Shown here in pieces: positions 20,738 through 32,169 of a stretch of 64,000 bases of DNA. Under the pieces are notes generated by a model that saw only the letters and a list, made by a program, of their open reading frames with translations, had not been told where the DNA came from and ran no database searches. How positions within the stretch are numbered: position 1 is the stretch's first letter; each line of letters starts with the position of its first letter. Source of the DNA: Limnephilus marmoratus. Lineage: Eukaryota > Arthropoda > Insecta > Trichoptera > Limnephilidae. The DNA lies in the NCBI GenBank assembly GCA_917880885.1, contig OU862919.1:52303058-52367057 (forward strand), in the 5' to 3' direction. The position numbers and the translations under genes were made by a program.

Positions 20738-21493
20738 CACTAAATTACTTCTAGTTGGTGACTACAACCTGCCTCAATACGATTGGTGTAATATGAATTC
20801 TGACAATTATTGTTCTAATGTTAATATTCGTGTAATTAGAGATATGGCTCTCTTCTTAGGACTAACTCAGTGTAATAGTATTCATAATATTGGTGGTCGT
20901 ACATTGGATTTGGCATTGTCAAATGTGTCTGACACCTGTGTTGCGAGAAGTACCGAAATACTATTACCTGTTGATGTTTACCATCCACCACTAGAAATAT
21001 GTATGTCTAACCTCAAACCAATTCCTATTGAAAAAAGGGTAGTAAAAACTATAAATTTCAAAAAAGCAGACTATATACAAATCTCCAACTATCTCAACCA
21101 GATTGACTGGTCATTTTGGATAGCGAGGCTGACATCAATGCACACCTTAACTTTTTTTACTCCATTATTAATTCTGCAGTTGAAAAATTTGTACCTTTTA
21201 CGGCTTACAGGGAAACTCAATACCCAAATTGGTTCTCAAAAGAACTGATAGACTTAATATACCTCAAAAAAATATCTCATAAGAAATTCAAACAAAGTCG
21301 CCTGGCTATCGATTATTCCGTGTTTCAAAAATTGAGGGGAGACTGCAATAAGATCTCTGCAGAATGTTACAAAACTTTCATACGTGATGTTGAAGGCTCT
21401 ATCATGAACGACTCAAATTTCTTTTGGAAATATGTTAAATCCCAAAAAGAAAACGGTACTTGTATACCTAGTATTATGTCATTCGATTATTAA
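20738..21493 (+). pseudogene. LINE B: endonuclease remainder and linker
   Basis: GDYNLPQYDW is the GDFN-type endonuclease motif, followed by LDLALSNVSD and ILLPVDVYHPPLEI (end of the domain), then INFKKADYIQ and DWSF. A T is lost from the run at about 21112. In the next frame the protein continues LDSEADINAHLNFF, WFSKELIDLIYLKK, SHKKFKQSR and FWKYVKSQKENG to a TAA at 21491. Reading continues in the same frame straight after that stop, so the TAA is a point lesion. Confidence 0.8.
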
Positions 21494-22543
21494 CTATCCC
21501 AAAATCTTCAGGAAACTGTTAATTTGTTCGCCGATTTCTTTAGCGGTGTATATGTTAATGCAAATGTATATAGCAATATCACTTGCTCTAATTTAGTTGA
21601 GACTCTTGATATATCTGATTGTACTCTAACCATAGATGATATTATATCCAAGCTGAAGAGTCTCGATTCCCGCAAATCCGCAGGACCTGACAAAGTTCCA
21701 CCCAGATTCTTAGTTAATTGTATGCATTCATTATCGTATCCCATACATAAGTTATTTACAAAGTCACTCTCATCAGGTGTGTTCCCTGACCTTTGGAAGT
21801 TTAGTCTTTTGACACCCATTTTTAAAAAAGGAAATAAGAGCGACGTAACAAACTATAGGCCAATATGCACCATGTCTACATTACCCAAACTCTTTGAAAG
21901 CCTGGTACTAGACAAATTGATATCCCAAATCAATCAAACCATCTCACCGCTTCAACATGGATTTATTAAAGGAAGATCAACCCTGTCCAATTTAATATTA
22001 TACATGAATGACACTGTTAATGCCTTGGCTTCATCACATCAAACTGATTCCATATATACTGATTTCAGTAAGGCATTTGATAAGGTTAACCACAGACTCT
22101 TATTACGAAAACTGAAGTTGTTGGGAATGAGAGGGAGTATTTTGGAATGGTTTAAGAGTTATCTATTGGGAAGGTACTTAGCGGTCAAAGTTGATTCTTT
22201 TACTTCTTATACATTTGCTGCCTCGAGTGGGATACCACAGGGATCTCATTTGGGCCCGATATTATTTTGCTTATTCATAAATGATATAGTTAATATTTTT
22301 AGTAATGTCAAAGTTCTATTATTTGCTGATGATCTGAAGATTTACAGAATAATTAGAAACGATGACGATCGCGCCATTATGCAGTCAAACCTGAACAAAC
22401 TATGCGCGTGGTGTTCTGCCAATGATTTACAACTAAATATTGGTAAATGCCAGATTATTAGTTTTTACAAAGGTAAAAATCCTTTTAACTTTTCTTATGA
22501 TATGAATGGTGTTAAATCTTCTTCGTGTATCGCGGATTCGTGA
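21494..22543 (+). pseudogene. LINE B: reverse transcriptase domain
   Basis: An uninterrupted RT: NLFADFFSGVY, RKSAGPDKVPP, LTPIFKKGNK, NYRPICTMSTLPKLFE, QHGFIKGRSTLSNL, IYTDFSKAFDKVNH (first catalytic Asp), SSGIPQGSHLGPILF, VLLFADDLKIY (FADD) and LQLNIGKCQIISFYK. All RT motifs are present. It ends by frameshift near 22535, after which the thumb region continues in another frame. RT activity alone could survive, but the full protein could not be made. Confidence 0.82.
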
Positions 22544-23162
22544 TCTTGGTGTTATATTCCACGAGAATCTACAGTTCAATGTACACATCGATGAAATAAC
22601 AAGCGATGCAATGAGAATACTAGGTTTTATCTTGAGAATGGGGGCAAATTTTAAAAGTATGTTAACATTAAAACATCTGTATTGCTCACTAGTACGAAGC
22701 AGATTAGAATACAATTCCTCTGTATGGTCACCATACTACAATGTTCATTCTCAATCATTGGAAAAGGTACAAAACAAATTTCTTCGGTACATCGATTTTA
22801 AAATGAAAATTCCAATCGAATTTATAAATTATAATTACTTACGCGCTGAAACCAGACTTCTTAAATTATCAGATAGAAGAGTGTTAATTGATTTATTATT
22901 TTTATACAAAATTATAAAATCTTTAATTGACAGCCCTAATTTATTGGAACTAATTTGCATTAGCATACCCGCTAGACAAACTCGTAGTAAAGATATTTTT
23001 AAATGCAACAATAAACTCAACACTAATTACTCCATATACTCACCAATTCCAAGAATCCATAACCTTGCGAATAAATACTGCGAATCTATAGATATATTTA
23101 GTGTTGACAGTTTTGAATGTTTCAAATATCAACTAACCTCGATTTTATCTGCTAATAATTAA
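22520..23162 (+). pseudogene. LINE B: thumb and C-terminal region
   Basis: The frame opens just after the shift: RIRDLGVIFHENLQFNVH, AMRILGFIL, LEYNSSVWSPYYN, EKVQNKFLRYIDF, then LIDSPNLLELI and YSPIPRIHNLANKY to the natural stop. The last blocks match the LINE tail at 34625 (LIDSPDFLQRL). No zinc knuckle is seen. Confidence 0.8.
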
Positions 23163-23536
23163 CTTTTATTATTTTTTTGTTTTTCTCATAAAATATTTTC
23201 TCATCCAAACCTCACCAGTAAAATGTATACTTACTTTATAATATTTTTGCAGTTCTATTTACACTTTGTTCTATGCCAGGTCTTATTATTATTGTTAATA
23301 ATATGTATAAATATTTAAAGCTGAATTGTTTTAGTTTTTTGTAAGTACAACTTGTACTATTTCATTTCATTTCTTTTTTATGTTGTAATATTCTTTACCT
23401 AACGAGTCGATTGCATTCATATTTATTCTGTTTTATTGTTTATGTAATACATGTAATTAATATTGTTAATTATATATTTGCTTCTTTTCTTGTAAAAGCC
23501 CACTAGGGCGTTAATAAAATATAAATAAATAAATAA

Positions 23537-23730
23537 CATATTTTAATATTTTCTGCAGAATTCGTTTTTCACATAATAATGTGAGACAGTTGATTGCCGA
23601 GTTACATTCATCATGTTTGAAATCTGCAGAAATAAGACTGACCTTAAAAACACCAATGTTTTAAAGTTGTTAGAAATCGGTATTCATGCTTTTGCAGGGT
23701 ATTAAGATGTACTTGACTTGCTTTAAAAAC
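23537..23730. other. Short AT-rich spacer
   Basis: Nothing recognisable between the LINE B tail and the fold-back element. Confidence 0.5.
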
Positions 23731-24233
23731 CAGTGATTCCTGACAATATTTAGACAAAAAAAAATATAATTTTGGTCACCGGAAACTTTTTTGATATTTG
23801 TTTCTTTTCCTTTATTTTCTTCAAAACTAAACAACAAAAAATTCTTCCACATATTAATGCTCGGCCAAATAATATAATCTTTACTCCGACCCTAACTATC
23901 CAATGACCGCTGATTTTTTTAAATATTTTAAGTTGAAAAAAAAACTTTTTTGTATTTCTTGGGCACTGACTATGTAACAATTTCTAGACATTTTTGTTTT
24001 GAAAAGTTTTATTTTTCGATGTACATTTGTTACTTTTAATTTTTAATTTTTTTGCGATCGGTTAAGTGTCGAAACCGGTCCCAAAAAAATTTTAAATTAA
24101 AAGTAACAAATGTACATCGAAAAATGAAACTTTTCAAAACAAAAATGTTGAAAAAAAAAGTCAAAAATGGCACCGTAGACCATAATAACAATCGCATTTT
24201 TTACTTTAGATGATGTCAGGAATCACTGGTAAT
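23731..24233. mobile_element. Fold-back element, about 500 bp
   Basis: The ends CCAGTGATTCCTGACA (23731-23746) and TGTCAGGAATCACTGG (24218-24233) are exact inverted copies. In the centre, arms of about 75 bp (about 23976-24052 and 24082-24157) pair almost perfectly around a 30-nt loop. The region between outer and inner arms is only weakly symmetric. No ORF of note and no clear TSD. Confidence 0.7.
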
Positions 24234-25246
24234 ACTGAATTGAGTAAGTCCCTGAACACCCTGTATTATTTATAATTTTTTGAAATAAAGAACATCCTAG
24301 CTGTTATAAGTAGATTTGATTATTCAATCTTCAGACAAAAATGCCTTTATCGCCGTTCGAGTGTTTGTGGCTGGCTTTTTTTTTACATTAACTCCACACT
24401 GGAGGCCCTGAAGAAAATAATTTCCCACAGGGCCCATCTCATCTTTGAAGATGCTGTGTGGAGGGTTTTTTTGAGGAAATAAACGTTGGAAAGATACCGG
24501 GCACAGAGGCTGGAAAATCGTTCTACAACCGAGTTGTTGAACTCAAAAACGAGTCGTAGAAATAAACCTTGGGCACGCTGCTTTTTGCATAACTACGTTC
24601 AATTATATGCCTACGTGTAGAATTTTTAAATATAATAATATATAGCATCAGTTTTAAAATAATTATGGACGAAAGTTAACATTTTTAAACAGCGCATATT
24701 AACACTCCTACATCGGAAACTGTAAATAGGAAAATCTATTTTCAGCAGTTGCTAAATCGTATCTCTACCTACTCATAAATTCTAAGTACCCGCAGTAAGG
24801 TTTGTAACCGCCCAAATTATTATTTTAATTTTGGAATCGTTTACATTAGGCAGTTTTGTCTAAGCCTTTAAACCGCTGATATTATAAGCTCCCTTCCGAA
24901 TTAGTTTCATAATAATTTCGATGAAATAATATAAAGCCTAATGAGATTTCACCAACAACTTTGTCTACTGAATAAAGTCACGTTCTGAGGAAATTACGGT
25001 TCCAAATGCACGATAAGTGACAACCTTAGTACTTCAACCCTTTTCAATTCTAGCAGCCATATGGACGAGCCCTTGCCCTATTCAATGCTGGGTATTGAAT
25101 ACGCAGTAAAGCCAGTTGACGCGAATGATCATTAAATTTTGATGGTGGATTATGGAGTCGATATTGACATGTTATTATGCAATATACTTATTGCGGAAAT
25201 CTATTGACATGTTTACCGAGTAACTACCCATATATATACATATATA
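24234..25246. other. AT-rich non-coding DNA with a partial SINE-like repeat
   Basis: The stretch 24385-24475 is an inverted partial copy of the SINE-like repeat at 2612-4041 (its 3' hairpin and A-tail). I see nothing supportable in the remainder. Confidence 0.55.
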
Positions 25247-26054
25247 TTTTAAAGTGAAATTTCTTTAGCGCCGTTATGATTTAAAACCAAAATGAAAGAA
25301 AACGACACTAAACAGAGACAATCACATACATCTATAGGATTTAGCCTGAGAGAATAAGATAGAATGAAACCTTACTGAGAGCTCACTTTTCAAGGTTCTT
25401 CGATGGAACTTCGATGGAACACGGGTCTTCTGTCCTACGAGACAATCAATAATCGAGCTATGGAGACCTAATTATTTTCAAGGTTCTTCGATGGAACACA
25501 GGTCTTCTGTCCTACGAGACAATCAATAATCGAGCTATGGAGACCTAATTATTTTCAAGGTTCTTCGATGGAACTTCGATGGTCTTCTGTCCTACGAGAC
25601 AATCAATAATCGAGCTATGGAGACCTAATTATTTTCAAGGTTCTTCGATGGAACACAGGTCTTCTGTCCTACGAGACAATCAATAATCGAGCTATGGAGA
25701 CCTAATTATTTTCAAGGTTCTTCGATGGAACACAGGTCTTCTGTCCTACGAGACAATCAATAATCGAGCTATGGAGACCTAATTATTTTCAGAAATTTTT
25801 TATCAATCTCATAAAATTTTAAATAAAAAATACTGGTGGGCAGATCACAGGCGGTAGAAGTGAAGCCTTCAGAAAACTTAAGTAGATAAGAGTGGGAGGA
25901 TACAAAGTACCGCACCAAAGGGATACCGATTATTCTATCTCTTTCTCTAGGAGGCTAAATCACATAGATGTATGCTTTTGTCTCATTTTAGTGTCGCTTT
26001 TTCGTTTCATCGAGTTTCACAACGGTGGTAAAGAAGTTTTCATTTAAAAAAATA
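25247..26054. mobile_element. TIR element with internal minisatellite, about 0.8 kb
   Basis: The first 120 bp (TTTTAAAGTGAAATTTCTTTAGC, then GACACTAAA and ACATACATCTATAGGATTTAG) recur inverted at about 25930-26054 with roughly 80 percent identity by eye. Truncated relatives are at 4064-4255 and 18265-18410. There is no transposase. The right half carries extra unique sequence (about 25800-25920) that is shared with the 4-kb copy and so belongs to the family. The minisatellite does not occur in those copies. Confidence 0.7.
25387..25791 (+). repeat. Minisatellite, five units of about 77-88 bp
   Basis: Units start (TTTTCAAGGTTCTTCGATGG) at 25387, 25475, 25552, 25632 and 25708. Units differ mainly by an 11-bp internal duplication around CTTCGATGGAA; otherwise they are nearly identical, pointing to recent expansion. 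It lies between the arms of the TIR element. Confidence 0.92.
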
Positions 26055-27213
26055 CTAATATTATCCCAACTAATCTGGGTTCAACTCCCAGATGCGACTT
26101 TTATTTTCTGATTCATATTTCATTGAGGTTCCTCAATATTTTATCTTCTTCAATGAGGTTTATATGTTTTAAATAACTCTAATAAATTTGGATATTTTTA
26201 TATCGTGTTTTGTGAAAACACCGATATAAATCAAATATAAATATTCTCGACAATATAAAGATCCTCGTATACCTAACATTTGCTAAAATAAAAGATAGGA
26301 AGATTTTTGATGACATTAACTTTATTTTGGTGTACCTATTCGACGTATTTATAAAAATATGTTGCATTGTACATAATAGAGAACTCCAGTCCAATTTTTT
26401 AAATTTTTTTAATGAATAATGATTTGACTTAAATAACAGCATTTTTATTTTTAATTTTTAGAGTTAGTTTTAATAGTTAAAATAATTGTCAAAGTTTAAA
26501 CTTTTCAAGACCCCCCAAAAACCACCGTATGTATGGTGAATCGTGTGACGTTATCACTCCTGAAAAATTGCTGTAGGATCGGGCAATCAGCTGATCAACT
26601 GCCGCCATTTCGAATTCCGTCGTTCGAAGTTTTCTCCCTAGAAATCCCTCCCTTCAAAAACTACTGCACAAAAAAATAGTAATGCTACTATATTTTTGTG
26701 CAGTAGTTTTTGAATATTTTCAATAATAGAGATAAACTAATAAGAGATATCTTTATTTTTGAATTATTATTTAGGCCTAAATAATGTTTCAATAAACACA
26801 ACAACTAAATCTCTAATAACAGTACGTAAATAAACAAATATAATTAATACGATGGCTTGTGTTATATCATACATTCCCATACAATGACTTTACGGTGACG
26901 TCACGACACGTCGAACAGTGATGTCACCACTAAAATTTCAGTAATGCCAATTTGACGGCATGTTTTTACGACCCGATTAAAAATTGACTTTTTAATATTT
27001 TTTTATAAACTCTGCATTTAATATTATCAAATAAAACTTATATATTCAGAATCAGCGTTTATTGGTCTATATGAACATACTTTTTAAAGCCAAAATATTT
27101 TTCACTGGAGTTCCTTATTGTGTATATACGAGTATATTATTATATTCGTAAAAAGCATTAACTTTGTGACTTGCCCTGTGATTTTATTATTTAATTTATA
27201 AACTACAAATTAG
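26055..27213. other. AT-rich DNA with one strong palindrome
   Basis: No gene is visible. It contains the palindrome at 26655-26712. Around it, GTGTGACGTTATCAC (about 26540) and GTGATGTCACCAC (about 26917) are loosely inverted and may be ends of a degraded MITE; this is weak. Confidence 0.5.
26655..26712. repeat. Near-perfect 27-bp palindrome with a 4-nt loop
   Basis: Arms 26655-26681 and 26686-26712 pair at 26 of 27 positions around ATGC. The distal part is CAAAAACTACTGCACAAAA against its complement. No duplication of this hairpin is seen elsewhere in the window. Confidence 0.9.
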
Positions 27214-27260
27214 TTTAATTAAATGAAGACAATATTAGCGAAAAATCAAAAAAATATGTA

Positions 27261-27332
27261 GGCACCTCTGGGATTCGAACCCAGGACCTTCTGCTTTCAT
27301 GGCAATAGCTCTACCGACTGAGCTAAGGTGTC
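27261..27332 (-). tRNA. tRNA-like sequence, isotype uncertain (probable pseudogene)
   Basis: A 72-nt cloverleaf: acceptor GACACCT/AGGTGCC (one mismatch), D arm GCTC-AGTCGGTA-GAGC, T arm CTGGG-TTCGAAT-CCCAG, 5-nt variable loop. Box A (TAGCTCAGTCGG) and box B (GGTTCGAATCC) are intact. The anticodon arm is poor: stem ATTGC/GCAGA pairs only partly and the loop CATGAAA lacks U33. No isotype can be called, so it is more likely a tRNA-derived repeat than a working tRNA. Confidence 0.55.
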
Positions 27333-27516
27333 TATATCCAATTCGGTCACTTTTAACTGTATCATACTTCGACTAAGAACAACCAACATTTTCTTCATTT
27401 TCTTATTGCACATATTATTGGCTGCTATCTTTATACATGATTGCAAGATTCAAACCCGAACTAAGTTCTATCCAGATAAAACTATGATACAGTTAAAAAT
27501 GACCGAAATGGATAAA

Positions 27517-27587
27517 GACACCTTAGCTCAGTTGTTAGAGCTGTTGCCATGAAATCAGAAGGTCCTGGGTTCGAGTCTCAGAGTGCC
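27517..27587 (+). tRNA. tRNA-like sequence, inverted partner (pseudogene)
   Basis: Same sequence as the minus-strand copy with several changes: the D loop has TTGTTA, the T arm reads CTGGG-TTCGAGT-CTCAG (one mismatch), and the 3' acceptor has lost a G. The anticodon loop again reads CATGAAA without U33. It is more decayed than its partner. Confidence 0.5.
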
Positions 27588-27659
27588 AATATCTTTTTCT
27601 GATTTTTGTCTCGTAGATTTTCGATTGAGTTTCGCTAATATTGTCTTCATTTAATTAAA

Positions 27660-28975
27660 TATTAAAATTTGGGTTTTACTGATAAAGTTAAAAATAAATA
27701 CAATTTAGTTGATCCATTTTTGATAAAATTAATTATTTCACTAGTAAAATAAACATGATTTTGAACTGAAATGTGTATGTAAAAATGATAAATTAAACTT
27801 ACGAATTACGTGGAAACGTTAGTATTAGCACGTATTCAACGAGACCATAAACGTCCGGGCTAGTACTTTAGTTGACAATAAAAACCTCTACATTTGTGTA
27901 ACCACTCAAAGTTCCTTTGAAATGAGTATTCCGATTAAAAGATATCAATATCGGTCTGAAAATATCATTGAAAGTTTTCCTTCTAAGCACACACAGTAGG
28001 TAATACGTTCGGACGAGATTTGTATTGTATAAAACTCGGTAGTGAACTTCATTATACTATTTATTCTGTATTAATAAGTTGGAAGCCAGTTGATTAAATT
28101 CCACGGTGAGAAAAACATTTAAAATAGGTAGGTACTTTTTCTGTATTGGGACTTTATTGTGACATTGTTTGAAAGAGCCCACGAAAATGATTCTTAGGAT
28201 GACAATATACCCTAAAATATATTCAGAATAATGACATAAGTAAAGAAGCCGTGTATACAAATTGCGACTTGCGATCCGTGTATTGGACGGACCTACTGTC
28301 GAATTTGCCGTATCAAAGAAAAGAAGAAAAATAATGTGGGAATCTTAACGACGTAAGTGAAGAAAGCGTGTAAACAAATATACGCCGCGGCACGGCGTAT
28401 TGTACGAACGATCGGTCGAATTCACCCTATCAGGCCTGGAGATTTGACCTTTCTGCCGCATTCACTTTAATTAATTCTGAAGAACGTATTACAAATATTT
28501 AAAATGTTTCTCCATGTTGTCCTCCCGAAGTTATTAATTTATCGCCTAGAAAAATAAAATCTGGTGCTTACCTCTAACTTTACAGTTGATAAACGGGTTA
28601 TAAAGTGTTAAAATCGTTGTACGTAAAATATATTAATGGTAAGGCACTGTTTTTATTAATCTAAATAACTCGCATTCCTCGTGCGACATGGAAATAAAAA
28701 AGTTGTTATAGTTACGATTTTGCCAAAAATGATTTAAATGTGAGTTTGGAGCAAACAAACATTATTAGGGTTGTGTACCGCCTTAAGCGGAGGCAAGGAA
28801 AGTTAATCTTTAAAATGAGTAAATGTATTTTACGTAGCTATATAACACGGTTATCAATTTAAATTTTCACCTAACGGTTGAATTTTTAAACGGATGTGAA
28901 TGTTATTAAGGTATGTAGGCCTTAATAACGCTCACCTTGGTAATGGAAAACCAACAACACCTATGCAATAGGTCA
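27660..28975. other. AT-rich non-coding DNA
   Basis: Nothing supportable. Two similar short blocks (GTGTATACAAATTGCGACTTGCG at about 28250 and GTGTAAACAAATATACGCCGCGG at about 28370) suggest a degenerate local duplication of about 120 bp. Confidence 0.45.
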
Positions 28976-29320
28976 CCCCAGGTGGTTCGCTACGTTTGGC
29001 AGGGGTGCCCGATTTCATGGGGTGAGGTTTGTCCGGGTCTTGGCGGCAGATACGTCTACCAACCCACTGCGTGGCGGGTCGGATCGAGAGAGATTGGTTG
29101 AGGGAGGTCTTTTAACTTCTCTAGCTGGACTCTCTTGACTCCAACTTGACCCATCGCCATGCATCGCATTTGGAGGGTTGAATTCACACATCCGTAACTA
29201 CTGGACACTCCCGTCAAAACTTGTTCTTTCCCAGAACTTCCTCTCCTTCCTTGTCTTAAAAAGACCCTTCACATAGCATCCCTTCAGATGACATAGGCAG
29301 TGACTGAAATTATTTCCTCA
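28976..29320 (+). repeat. SINE-like dispersed repeat, uninterrupted copy
   Basis: Collinear with 2612-2710 plus 3753-4041. The pre-insertion target of the hAT element is visible here as TCTACCAACCCACTGCGTGG. It ends in an AATATTAAAAAAAA stretch (about 29318-29335). Confidence 0.65.
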
Positions 29321-29606
29321 TAATATTAAAAAAAACTGATTTTATGGGTGTCTTTAGTAAGCGAAGGACGAATTTTTACGCCATAAGTCATTGTGCTGAG
29401 ATAAAAAAAAATATAGGTACAAACATTTTATGTCTTTTCGTGTAAAAAAAAATAAAACTCCTTTATATATAATGAAAACTTTAATTTAACTCTTTTACAT
29501 ATATGATTGGAGTCCTTAAATTTTGAAAATATAGTTGATTTTTTCTGATTATATCTGTGCCGTATTATGTACATATAAAATAATGTCAATGTCAATTGAT
29601 CAAGTG

Positions 29607-29830
29607 CAGCAAAACCCCTTTTTATGTGAATACCGCACAAGAGTCCCAACTGCTCCCAACCATATGGACTCAGCGAGACAATGGCATTCTGTCACACTGT
29701 AACGCTGTCCGAAACGTTGGCTAAAGGAGGAGATAGCGCAACACAGCATAACACCCCAAAAACAAATAACAAAAAAAAACAGAACATGGCTGTTCAGATC
29801 TGGTCATCAAACACGGTTAAAGCTGTTTTT
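29607..29830 (+). repeat. Dispersed repeat (copy 1), containing a partial MITE
   Basis: The blocks TTTTTATGTGAATACC, GAGTCCCAACTGCTCCC and TGGCTGTTCAGATCTGGTCA recur at 34100-34345 in the same order. Here the middle (about 29700-29775) is replaced by the right half of the MITE family seen at 2446-2608. No coding sequence. Confidence 0.6.
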
Positions 29831-30688
29831 ACTCGATGATGCTGCATTTCCCTTGTCTGTAAATTTGTTGGTTCTACTGTTTCCGTTCTGATAATTCAGT
29901 AAATATTATTTTTTGTAAACTGAAATCGTCGTGTTTATTTGGACTTTCTTATTCGTACTTTTTCAATATTATGGTACTCACCTGCTTGAAGAAAGTATCG
30001 AAAAAAAATGTCATGCCGTAGTAGTTTATTTGGACAAAATGTTAAATTTCTCATTTTTTAAATAAAAAAATGTTACATGAAATGTATGGTTTATAATAAA
30101 GTAGGTAGATATTGAAGAATCGACTTATAAAATCTTACGTTTTCAAAAGAAATTTTGTTTATGATTTATTAAATAAGAGAAAAATGGAAACATAAATTTT
30201 TGGTCTGCTGTACCTACACAAAACTATTTCAGTAATTTAAGATTTTTTAACTAGCTGGAATATAGTGCACAAACATCACCCTCTCCAAAGAATTTATAAA
30301 TTATGAAAATAATAACTAATAGAAAATTTAAAAAAATAAAACTATTGAATAGGTACATAAAAGAAAAACTTAAAATTAAATTTGAGTTCTATAAAAACCT
30401 TAAAAAAAGTGAAAACTTTTGATGAAAAAAACGTTTTTGACCTTAAACTAACATTATTTGCAACAAAAATTAAATATAATAAATTAATAAAAATTTAAAA
30501 ATACGAATTTCGGTTGTGACTCTGTAACTACTGTTCAATGAACGCTAGAAGTATTGAATTGAATTTAAGTTAAATTTTCAAAATTGGAAGTTTTTGTTTG
30601 GAGAATCCACACTAGCGTTAATGTACCTACCTATAATTTTAAAAAATTACTATTTTAAAAAGTTAGATAAACTAGTGTCCCTTGTATT
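29831..30688. other. AT-rich non-coding DNA
   Basis: No gene, RNA or repeat is recognised here. A- and T-rich throughout. Confidence 0.5.
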
Positions 30689-30696
30689 ATTTAGAT

Positions 30697-31878
30697 CAGG
30701 GATCTCCAAACTTTTTAGCCCAAGTCCCAACTGATTCCTCCGCAAGTCCCGAGGGAAAGGTCCTAGCTGTATTGTAGGGAAATCGAATTTCTGAAGTTTC
30801 ACACCCCACCCACGATGAAGGATACAATCTAGCCCCTATAAATATTTGACTACCCATCAATTTTTGTCACCAATGTAGCATTTGTAGTTACTCAAATAAT
30901 TTCCGCTAATACATTTGATCCACGACTGCAAACAATTTCCAGTGGAAAGTTAATGCTACGTAAATCTCATTAATCATGATTATTTATTTATAATAATAAC
31001 GTTATTCGGCTTTTACATAATATAACATAGTATAATGTATGACTACAACATGAAAAAGACAGCTCTACTGAGCTTGTAAAACAGCAAAAAATCGAAAACA
31101 GAAGTTGAGAAAGACATGTGTAGATAACGAATCAAACAATGTGATCCCGTAAAAACTACAATATTGGAACAATGAAAAAATATGTTTTTATAATATATGT
31201 AAATAAATTAATATAAAATTGAGGCATTTTGAAAATGTTTGATGGAAGGTAAATGATTATTAAAATATATCTATATCAATTTAGCTCTTCAGTATTTTGG
31301 AAACGAGCACGCAATTCGCGTTCACCATTTTTCCCTCAAAATCATTTTTGAGGTAGACTTATCGACGTCTGAGATCAAAATTGTGATCTTACGAACTTCA
31401 ACTGGGCGGACTCGCTCTTAGTTGAGAAATCAAATAGTTGAGCGCACCTCGCAGTTGGCGGGATTCAACAGCGGAGCGTAGATCTTAAACGGACGCAAAG
31501 ATCGCACTGAAGCAGCTACCAAGACGGATCGCCGCTCGTTTTTGGGGGAAAGTCTGAGCCACACGTTAGTGCTGCTATATTTTGAGAAATAATGTTCACG
31601 TCGCCAAAAATAACGAACGGTATTTAATTATTGGACAATATGTGACTTATTGTAAGTTTTTGGGATAAATCTCATATCATTAATTACAGTTAAAATGTTC
31701 ATTACGTACATCAGTTATTGAATTTCTTAATTGGACGTTGAATAAAAACATCTGGTTATTATATTTTTTGATTTATTAACAATGTAAATTTTACAACGTA
31801 ACCAAAATAAACTATGGCGGGCCGGATTCGTGGTGTTTGCGGGTCGGTGTTGGCTTGGAGACCGTAGTTTGAAGACTA
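30697..31878. mobile_element. Non-autonomous hAT-like element, about 1.18 kb
   Basis: The left end CAGGGATCTCCAAACTTTTTAGCC is mirrored by the right end GGCTTGGAGACCGTAGTTTGAAGACTA. Flanks are ATTTAGAT (30689-30696) and GTTTAGAT (31879-31886), an 8-bp duplication with one mismatch. The CAGGG..CTCCAAACT start is typical of hAT-superfamily MITEs. No transposase ORF is present. Confidence 0.75.
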
Positions 31879-31886
31879 GTTTAGAT

Positions 31887-32169
31887 AATAACCGGGAGTA
31901 ATAAACATCTTGTTTGAGTTTAACAAGACGCTCGTTACAAAGTTCAGTTTCGTGAAATGCAACTTCAGCTATTGAATTCAGTTAAGCATAAACTAGGAAT
32001 AAAGTTCCCATAAGAATAAAACTAAAAACTTTCCTTAGGAGAAAGTTGCGGAAACGATAAAATAGAATGTCAGTCATTTTAACAAAAATAAACAACTTAG
32101 GCAAACTATTAAAATACAATAGCTGAAAAATACACGCCCACAATGCATTTCATATTATCTACTTCCAAA
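31887..32169. other. AT-rich non-coding DNA
   Basis: No recognisable feature. Confidence 0.5.

Larger units (their letters stand above)
20738..23536 (+). mobile_element. LINE B: APE-type non-LTR retrotransposon, 5'-truncated
   Basis: Same family type as LINE A. It holds part of the endonuclease, the full RT, a C-terminal region ending at 23162, and a 375-bp 3' UTR that ends in ATAAATAAATAAATAA. The start lies inside the endonuclease (LLVGDYNLPQYDW). Three lesions are visible: a 1-nt deletion near 21112, TAA at 21491-21493, and a frameshift near 22535. Confidence 0.85.
27214..27659. mobile_element. Inverted-repeat element carrying a tRNA-like sequence in each arm
   Basis: Arms 27214-27367 and 27482-27659 are inverted copies around a 114-bp centre. 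The outer ends (TTTAATTAAATGAAGACAAT...) match exactly over about 27 bp, and the inner ends (GTATCATAC side) match well too. The right arm has about 33 extra bases near its outer end. Each arm holds one tRNA-like sequence pointing outward. Confidence 0.85.

Noticed and set aside
24050..24090. Possible hammerhead in the loop of the fold-back (CGAAACCGGTC)
   Set aside because: The CTGANGA core and stem II are missing.
24400..24440. CTGAAGA text that resembles a hammerhead core
   Set aside because: No GAAA box or stem II follows; it is the hairpin of the SINE-like repeat.
25387..25791. Regularly spaced direct repeats that could suggest a CRISPR array
   Set aside because: The units are contiguous, with no unique spacers, in a eukaryotic transposon; it is a minisatellite.
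26655..26712. Possible microRNA precursor
   Set aside because: Loop of four bases and fully paired 27-bp arms do not fit a pre-miRNA; likely a palindrome.
27261..27332. A normal functional tRNA gene
   Set aside because: Anticodon stem is poor, U33 is missing, and it sits in an inverted-repeat element with a second degenerate copy.
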